64,000 nt of DNA from Nectonema munidae (taxonomy: Eukaryota > Nematomorpha > Nectonematoida > Nectonematidae): contig JAUIRK010000965.1 in NCBI GenBank assembly GCA_030549495.1, forward strand, positions 310,001-374,000, read 5' to 3'. The notes under the pieces are model-generated. The model had not been told where the DNA came from. It was given only the letters and a program-made list of their open reading frames with translations, and did no database searches. A program made the translations under genes and the position numbers. Below, piece by piece: positions 60,801 to 64,000 of this stretch. Every line of letters begins with the position of its first letter. Positions within the stretch are counted from its first letter, which is position 1.

Positions 60801-61969
60801 ATCTTGATAAATTTTTGGAGCGATTTTTTCAAATGAGGAGTCAAGTAATTCGGACTTCGTAGGTTCAGATTCCGTGTCTTCTTAAAAAGGTTTCTCGAGG
60901 GTTTACTAGTAGATTTGGGAAACAGATCATAAATTGCAAAGATCAAAAATTAGGATTGTTGATTCTATGATCCTGGAACTATTTTAATTAGCTCATTACT
61001 CCCACTACATGTTTTCTTGACTTCTATGACATTATCGATTTTTAACCAGAATTTAAAAAAAGTGAACTTCTGCCACTCCTTTGTCTTCCGACATCAGCAT
61101 ATAAAAGTTCTAGTGTGCAAATTTTGGTTTGTGTGTGCATTGATATTGGTCGATAGTTTTTGGTTATCTCTTGCCCTCACTTATTTTATTCTTAAAATAG
61201 CTTTCCTATTCTTCTTTCTTTTCTTCATCAAATCTAAAAAGCACTGTTGAGAGAAATGCCATTACAACAAGGATTAGCCTCCACTCTCTTTGAAATACGA
61301 ATCAAATCTCTTTGTCAATTCACTTTTTAATCGCAATGGATTGACCCATATTCTTTTCGAAACTTCTTATTCGTCTGTCACTACTTATCGACGATTAGAT
61401 AATTATTTAAGACGGGTAAATATACATCATCTACCTAAATGATATTTATGTACTTATTCAAATTAATTCGTCTATTTTTTTAGTTAATTAATAAGTTATA
61501 AAGACTAAAAGGTATTTTGTGAATCATGTTACAGAATTGAGTCACAAGTTTTACCTAAAGAAGGATTCTGTCTCTAATTTATACGGGTGAAAAATGTATA
61601 CCTTTTAATTGAGTGAGAGATTTTAGTTCGTTCACTCCATCTATCATACTTTTGCCACCTTTTCTCATGGCTTCAACGCGAACTAACTAAGAATTTAAAT
61701 ACTCTATCAAACCAACGTTCACCTTTTCGACTTTGTAGGGGTGAGAAATGGACAGGGAAATGCATTCAAACCAAATCCTCAATCATCTATTTTACTTCTT
61801 TTATTCATATTCCCTAATGAAAGTGCCATTGAAATGCATTTTGTATAAATATTGCTGATTCTATTTTCAGATTAAGGACTCTTCTCTTGAAGATCATCCT
61901 CATTCCTCATTGGTTGAAGACACAGTCATACCATGTCTAATCGAACTCAGAAATTTAAAATTTCTCTGA
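30881..61969 (+). CDS. TTC21B: TTC21/IFT139, IFT-A tetratricopeptide-repeat subunit, complete
   Basis: Fourteen predicted exons: 30881-31060, 31399-31458, 35449-35601, 36528-37221, 42613-42899, 44511-44795, 47504-47774, 47821-47918, 52213-52454, 52507-52749, 55515-55750, 58642-59817, 60370-60437 and 61871-61969. All phases agree, giving 1363 codons; human TTC21B has about 1316. The product is an all-helical TPR solenoid in IFT-A, which is needed for retrograde ciliary transport. Recalled similarity runs in order: RYCFDNVTKIL near the N-terminus, EYKEALEML in exon 3, IIGV across exons 4-5, FEDALEFI and KYGEAIQM in exon 12, and LKLAWKYS before the last short exons. The start ATG has a good context (AACCATGG). 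Divergence is high, so TTC21A versus TTC21B cannot be told apart; invertebrates usually have one gene. Least certain is the acceptor of exon 6, chosen at 44510 to keep phase. Confidence 0.88.
31568..31650. mobile_element. hAT-type element end fragment
   Basis: CAGGATTGTCCAAATTGTT, then GGCGCGGGACGCA and TAGGCCGC, resembles the ends of non-autonomous hAT elements that begin CAG..TGTCCAAACT and carry GCGGGCCGC. Only one end is visible. The Tigger relic begins directly after it. Confidence 0.4.
31651..33770 (-). pseudogene. Tigger (pogo) transposase relic
   Basis: Read on the minus strand, the order is an N-terminal CENP-B-type helix-turn-helix (33753-33562, with SYGFSHSTVSTIIKD). A second DNA-binding piece follows (WFQRFRERFNLHNRGVYG, about 33380). 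The DDE core comes next: NVDETGLFW (about 33215), GHKLKPCLICMSKNP, LLLDHAPGHP (about 32890) and ILQPIDQGA (about 32785). All three catalytic Asp residues are present. The acidic tail is 32298-31951. At least three frame changes split it, so it is dead. The 3' tip has a palindrome TTAACGACGGGGTT...AACCCCGTCGTTAA at 31657-31700. The 5' tip is missing. It lies in TTC21 intron 2. Confidence 0.85.
33850..34560 (-). pseudogene. hAT transposase relic, ZBED5/SCAND3-like, internally deleted
   Basis: On the minus strand, 34560-34290 reads ITASYEVSIIIA, KHKKEF-like, METASKFEEV and LPYQTVSKRL. This is the N-terminal pattern of ZBED5-type hAT transposases. 34090-33860 reads SLFESIFLYEAAFSVIKIKW, the C-terminal pattern (..YLCEAGFS...). 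The catalytic middle is absent, so this is a deletion relic with stops. A different copy of the same broad family lies at 47988-50095 on the plus strand. Confidence 0.6.
34561..35448. other. TTC21 intron 2, 3' portion: no recognised feature
   Basis: AT-rich sequence ending in a good polypyrimidine tract and acceptor (TTGTTCTCTTTAG) at 35448. No further element was recognised. Confidence 0.5.
35860..36110 (-). repeat. dispersed repeat family, copy 1
   Basis: The minus strand shares several blocks, in order, with 63480-63665 on the plus strand: ATCGTCTG, ACTTTTTAATACAAATCTTC, TGCTTTACATT, ATCGT.TGATTA and CGTTAA. The left tip TTAACCCATTAAAG is reminiscent of TTAA-targeted elements. There is no coding frame. 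It lies in TTC21 intron 3 and is probably a MITE, superfamily not determined. Confidence 0.55.
37630..40721 (+). mobile_element. nearly whole hAT transposon, 3.09 kb, perfect 8-bp target duplication
   Basis: It begins CAGGGCCGGCCTTA and ends with the inverse TAAGGCCGGCCCTG. The 8-bp direct repeat CACCTGAT lies immediately outside (37622-37629 and 40722-40729). The subterminal TTGGGCCCCGC blocks also mirror each other. The tips are GC-rich, in sharp contrast to the surrounding AT-rich intron. It encodes one transposase (separate entry). Intact ends and duplication with few coding breaks mean a fairly recent insertion into TTC21 intron 4. Confidence 0.95.
38143..40606 (+). pseudogene. hAT transposase with TTF-type zinc finger (ZMYM1-like), few breaks
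   Basis: The frame opens at ATG 38143. A TTF-type zinc finger follows at about 38580-38720 (FCFYCRLLGKQG...HEKSSGH). The catalytic region carries VILDCTPDISH (about 39105), GQGYDNGANMKG (about 39315) and ACHNYNLL (about 39415). The hAT C-terminal dimerisation domain is VASAERSFSRLKLIKTYLRS (about 40415-40475). Visible defects are frame changes near 38305 and 38430, one in-frame stop at 39187-39189, a disturbed stretch at about 39540-39610, and a frame change near 40400. Long stretches remain open, so this was a recently active family. Related intact copies probably exist elsewhere in the genome. Confidence 0.88.
40825..41615 (+). pseudogene. Mutator-like (MULE) relic with FLYWCH-type finger
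   Basis: The first part is a decayed FLYWCH finger: NKGGKKL, then NYIYIKKKELY, then HGHNHSSS. Next, RVKNGQKRKTIIEGF is followed by CADRILFSTQDNLNILTSCE and VLLDGDLKFHP, the MULE first-Asp motif region. VDFELAVINAKYTVFG and CFFHLNQ-like pieces follow in other frames, matching the second catalytic region. Several frameshifts are present and no inverted ends were seen. It lies about 100 bp after the hAT element in TTC21 intron 4. Confidence 0.7.
41616..42612. other. TTC21 intron 4, 3' portion: no recognised feature
   Basis: AT-rich. It ends with the acceptor TTTTTTTAAATATAG at 42612. No repeat family or frame was recognised. Confidence 0.5.
42900..43660. other. TTC21 intron 5, 5' portion: no recognised feature
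   Basis: It begins with the donor GTATGT at 42900. The only marked feature is a short G run near 43313-43320. Confidence 0.45.
43665..43925 (-). pseudogene. LINE 3' fragment
   Basis: On the minus strand one frame reads LKERIDELGINQDEVQDRKK, then WRQEIRATDFNREQG. This is the C-terminal end typical of LINEs that carry a craniofacial-development-protein-2-like endonuclease. Such elements end in DR..WR..VR. It is short and broken, and may be of the same family as 50105-51790. Confidence 0.6.
44303..44365 (+). repeat. tRNA-derived SINE, partial copy C
   Basis: It matches the 3' half of the SINE copies at 2-149 and 46523-46640, from the box-B-like GTTCGACACAAG through AATTGTGCTCTATCGATGGA and AACACC. 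The box-A half is missing. The open frame that covers it is not a gene. It lies in TTC21 intron 5, upstream of exon 6. Confidence 0.55.
45277..45533 (-). mobile_element. hAT-type MITE, truncated relative of 318-567
   Basis: It begins CAGCGTTATTCAAAC and shares, in inverse orientation, the GTGGGTCGCGTGAAAAATAA, CAAGGGAGAGCAAAGTGAAG and ATTACACCTAAGTATTATGG blocks of 318-567. About 35 bp of the far end is missing and the target duplication is not intact. It lies in TTC21 intron 6. Confidence 0.75.
46523..46640 (+). repeat. tRNA-derived SINE, copy B
   Basis: A box-A-like GGTTGGTTAGATGCCGG is followed about 30 bases later by GGGTTCGATACAAG (box B), then GGCGCAATTGTGC and TCGATGAAAACACCC. This is the simplest complete copy, monomeric compared with the one at 2-149. 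It lies in TTC21 intron 6. Confidence 0.6.
47320..47400 (-). repeat. possible tRNA-derived SINE fragment
   Basis: On the minus strand there is a canonical box B, GGGTTCAAATC, preceded by TTTT and by a weak box-A-like TTAGTAAAGGCTAAAAGATG about 40 bases before. It could belong to the same SINE family or to another one. Confidence 0.3.
47988..50095 (+). pseudogene. hAT relic, ZBED5-like transposase
   Basis: The tip-like CAAGGGTTCCCAA at 47988 fits hAT ends. The protein relic starts near 48790 with VAKKLESAAFSDN, then FSFQTDVSVDIVWTPDLMVF and LSTTTTGKNKFDMISSF. After a stop comes a VCTDGAPSMM-like region at about 49150, then IHCLHRKNLASLRLQSDLNF, KMGSHYKNLLFYSDIRCLS and a final leucine-rich segment to about 49990. 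This order is that of ZBED5/FAM200-type transposases. Several stops and frame changes break it. The right tip was not identified. It lies in TTC21 intron 8. Confidence 0.75.
50105..51790 (-). pseudogene. LINE relic: endonuclease and reverse-transcriptase pieces
   Basis: Minus strand, from 51790 down. An endonuclease part reads VKSVTFIGTK, GRSEKIKKDFMK and FIVDADFHGHIGKDNDAYGG (about 51420-51300), matching the craniofacial-development-protein-2-like APE domain. A reverse-transcriptase start follows, reading ITREEVGKALFKTKNGKISG, GRIPEDWRFSRLIAVYKRKE and LMKHGMKVDERILE (about 50440-50130). It is truncated before the catalytic YxDD. The ends are ragged and several stops are present. It lies in TTC21 intron 8, directly after the ZBED5-like hAT relic. 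Confidence 0.75.
51791..52212. other. TTC21 intron 8, 3' end: no recognised feature
   Basis: It contains a slightly GC-richer block (GGCAGGTGCAGCCC...GGGCTGGCTGC, about 51790-51830) that may be the 5' leader of the LINE on the minus strand. It ends with the acceptor TTCATTGTTTAG at 52212. Confidence 0.4.
52963..53172. mobile_element. MITE with inverted ends and TA flanks
   Basis: The ends ACTGTAAAATTGTTAAAC and GTTTGACAGTTTTAGT are inverse-related. They are followed inward by mirrored GTGAAATCAC / GTGATTTCAT and ACTTTTTCACTT / AAGTGAAAAAGT blocks. TA lies at each outer edge. About 210 bp long, non-coding, in TTC21 intron 10. The TA target suggests Tc1/mariner, by inference. Confidence 0.7.
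53570..53765. mobile_element. MITE with CGATATACGATAGAGC end, copy 2
   Basis: It shares GTAGA.ACTCTGG, CGATATACGATAGAGC, ATGATCGTTTGA-like, AAGATATTTTATCTTAC and GCGCAGTTGTTTATCGC with 12241-12509, in the same orientation. It is shorter at the left tip. It lies in TTC21 intron 10. Confidence 0.7.
53766..55514. other. TTC21 intron 10, 3' portion: no recognised feature
   Basis: AT-rich. A small GC-richer motif ACGGAGCGGTCTAAAAGACC at about 54730 is partly palindromic and could be an element tip. Open frames at 54912-55166 show no domain and are not phase-compatible exons. Confidence 0.4.
55751..58641. other. TTC21 intron 11: AT-rich, minor inverted repeat only
   Basis: The donor GTGAAA is at 55751 and the acceptor TTTCGGTTTTTAG ends at 58641. 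Near 55995-56105 a short inverted repeat (GATATTTCGTACC versus GATATTTTGTAAC, with GTACAAAATTG) may be a small MITE. An (AT)n run lies at about 57796-57812. Nothing else was recognised. Confidence 0.45.
60210..60300 (+). repeat. possible tRNA-like SINE fragment
   Basis: GGATCTTGGGTTTGGATCC, followed by AGCCTCATTC, is similar to the box-B region of the SINE at 2-149 (GGTTTTGGGTTCGATACC, then a CATCAAGCCTGC context). The box-A half is weak. It lies in TTC21 intron 12. Confidence 0.3.
60438..61870. other. TTC21 intron 13: no recognised feature
   Basis: The donor GTATGC is at 60438 and the acceptor CTATTTTCAG ends at 61870. The sequence in between is AT-rich. GGTTCAGATTCCG at about 60862 resembles a tRNA box B, but no partner box is seen. 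Confidence 0.4.
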
Positions 61970-62007
61970 AGATTTTACTCATTTTTTTCTTTATTTATCA
62001 TAATCCA

Positions 62008-62013
62008 AATAAA
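62008..62013 (+). other. poly(A) signal of TTC21
   Basis: AATAAA lies about 39 bases after the TGA stop at 61967-61969, a normal distance for a short 3' UTR. Confidence 0.6.
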
Positions 62014-63479
62014 TAATATATATTTTTTTACAATAATCATTATGTATGTTCTTAAAATTGCATATAAAATTTTGTATATTTTTGGGTATATATTTAGGTT
62101 TCCTATTTTTGAGCTATTGATTTTCACACACCTCATAGAAACGGCAATTTCAGAAAAAAACAAGATGCTATAATCAATTTGTTTCCTTTTGATTGTAACT
62201 TTGTCTGAGATGTGTTTAATGCTGTTAAACAAGTTAGAAAGTTGCTCCTTTAAAATTCGTGAGAAAGGAGACATTATTTTACTTTTAACAACTATTTATT
62301 CTGACACAAATTAATTAGACGAGCACTATCAACTTTAGGATTTTAATCAATAGTTAATAGCACTTCATTATAGTTTTTGCGTATTTTAATTCATTTTGTG
62401 CAATTTTGAAAAAATGTGACTGATTTTCTAGAAGAGAACAGACATTAAATTGATTTAATAGAATTAACGTCAAGAAAATAAAGAAAAGCTAATATGAAAT
62501 ATTTGAAGAAACGAAGACATCCAAACACTTTAAACTTATTCTTTGCCAAACAACAGACAAACGTTTGATAGCTAAATAGTACTCAATCACTGGACTCTGA
62601 AATTTAAAATAAACAAGAAGGAATAACTTTTTTCTGTAATTTGAAGAAGTGATATAAAATTAAAGAAGGCATTTTTGATATAGAGATTATTATTTGATAA
62701 AACAATTTTTGAAACGGATGCATAAAATAAGGATGCACTATACGTTGAAGTTTATAAAAATTGTAAAAACACTGCATTCATTTATATTATCTACTCAAGG
62801 TGAACATTTTCACATTCCACTTTGCTACTATTTACTGGAATGGAGACAGAGTTTTTAGAATTTTTATAAAGGTTATATCGCATCCTTATCCAGTTTCCAA
62901 GTTTTTTTATCAAATAATAATCCATGAATCAAAAAATGCCTCCATTATATTTAATAATGAAGTGAGGAAATGGGGCAGCTGATCAGGTATCCAGAAAATA
63001 GATGCTTCAAAAGTTTGGTTTTTAGTTAATTGAATTTCTGCGCTGACCAATAAACGTTTAATTTTGACTTATAAAATAGATTAATAATGGCTACTACATA
63101 GCTAAAACTTTGTAAGGAGCAGTTTTCTAGAAAAAAACTTCTTGAATAACTTTCTAGAAAAAATTTAGGAGGCCTAAAACAAAAACAATTAGTAATAAAG
63201 TTCACAAACCTCTATATTCTATTTATATCTCTATATTAATATTTCTTTCATCCGTCATCTGAAGAAAAGATTTGGGATGGCGTTTAGATTAGTGTAAATC
63301 TACAAAAATAATGTTATTTTATTTAAAAGTTCGCAATTCTTTTAGAAATTTTCATTTCAAAAATTCAGTGGGGGGGGGGGGGCTTTTTACCTCTTCCTTA
63401 CTACAACTCTGACTCTCTCTCTCTCTTAACTAGCACAAACTTCCTGACGGGTACTGGTTGGAGGATGAGTGCGTGTTTT
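62014..63479. other. intergenic, no recognised feature
   Basis: AT-rich spacer. Simple repeats only: a 13-base G run at 63370-63382 and a CT-rich stretch at about 63408-63427. Confidence 0.5.
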
Positions 63480-63665
63480 AAAACTTTAAGTGCGGGACGA
63501 CTGCTGGTAATTTTTGTTCTTAACCGGTTATCGACCACAGTCGACTTTACAAAAATAAAATCGTCTGCTTTTATTAATGCTTTTTAATACAAATCTTCTG
63601 CTTTACATTAGATATCGTCTGATTATTCTGGCCGTTAATGGGTTGATACGGAATCGGGACAGATG
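63480..63665 (+). repeat. dispersed repeat family, copy 2
   Basis: It shares ordered blocks with the minus strand of 35860-36110: AAAATCGTCTG, TTTTTAATACAAATCTTCTG, CTTTACATTAGATATCG, TGATTATTCTGG and CCGTTAATGGGTTGAT. Two copies in opposite orientation, in different contexts, indicate a mobile repeat. The ends are uncertain. Confidence 0.55.
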
Positions 63666-64000
63666 CAAAATAACAAAAGCTTGCGGACCAATTTTGCAAT
63701 CCACATAGGCTCTAATACGTATATTACTCAGTTTTCGCCTTTTTGAATTCTTATTGAAACTTTAAAGGAAAAACATAATTAACACCATTTAAATATCGTA
63801 AGAAAACACGTCTCAAATACCATTAATCTTGAAAATCTATTTTTGGGTATCCAAGATATAGATAGGGAGAATTGTGTTAGAAAAATTTATATTACATTTG
63901 ATGTATACAATCAAGAAAACTTTTTAACGCCACGTATTCAAACGATTTACAACTTAATTGCGCCATAATTCTTAAGTGCTGCGGCTTCCTTTAAAACGAA

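Noticed and set aside
872-61969. A WDR19-TTC21 operon
   Set aside because: There are 21 kb between the genes, poly(A) signals after each gene, and no sign of trans-splicing at the TTC21 start.

Overview
This is a eukaryotic, animal-type nuclear window: strongly AT-rich, with GT-AG introns, standard stop codons and dense DNA-transposon relics. It holds the 3' part of one host gene and the whole of a second, both on the + strand and head to tail. Both encode subunits of the same machine, the intraflagellar transport complex A (IFT-A), so the host is ciliated in at least some cells. Both proteins are very divergent from vertebrate orthologues. With the high AT content and the mix of hAT, piggyBac, Tigger and LINE relics this suggests a fast-evolving invertebrate, perhaps an arthropod or a parasitic lineage. 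The sequence alone does not fix the species.

Layout. 1-9830: last six exons of WDR19/IFT144 (802 codons), ending in a C-terminal four-CxxC zinc ribbon. Its introns carry a transposon nested in another transposon, and other small inverted-repeat elements. 9831-30880: about 21 kb between the genes, with no convincing host gene. It contains a foldback element, a MITE, a LINE reverse-transcriptase relic, a 4.4-kb piggyBac-like element built mostly of two unrelated arrays of about 150-bp repeats, a KIAA1586-type hAT relic, and then two adjoining giant palindromes (20.3-26.7 kb and 26.9-28.5 kb). 30881-61969: complete TTC21/IFT139 gene in 14 phase-consistent exons (1363 codons). Its introns hold a Tigger relic, a nearly whole 3.1-kb hAT with a perfect 8-bp target duplication, a FLYWCH-type Mutator relic, a ZBED5-like hAT relic, two minus-strand LINE pieces, tRNA-like SINEs and several MITEs. 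61970-64000: downstream spacer with one repeat copy.

How the parts relate. IFT144 and IFT139 act together in IFT-A, which carries retrograde traffic in cilia and helps membrane proteins enter them. Their adjacency is notable because the human genes lie on different chromosomes. The 21-kb gap and separate poly(A) signals argue against a simple operon. The most unusual non-genic feature is the compound palindrome at 20.3-29.1 kb. Its second part, with two nearly identical 765-bp arms around a 62-bp loop, would give a very long double-stranded RNA hairpin if transcribed.

Exon calls were made by eye from reading frame, splice signals, phase agreement and recalled similarity to the human proteins. 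No alignment program was run, so exact splice sites are predictions.
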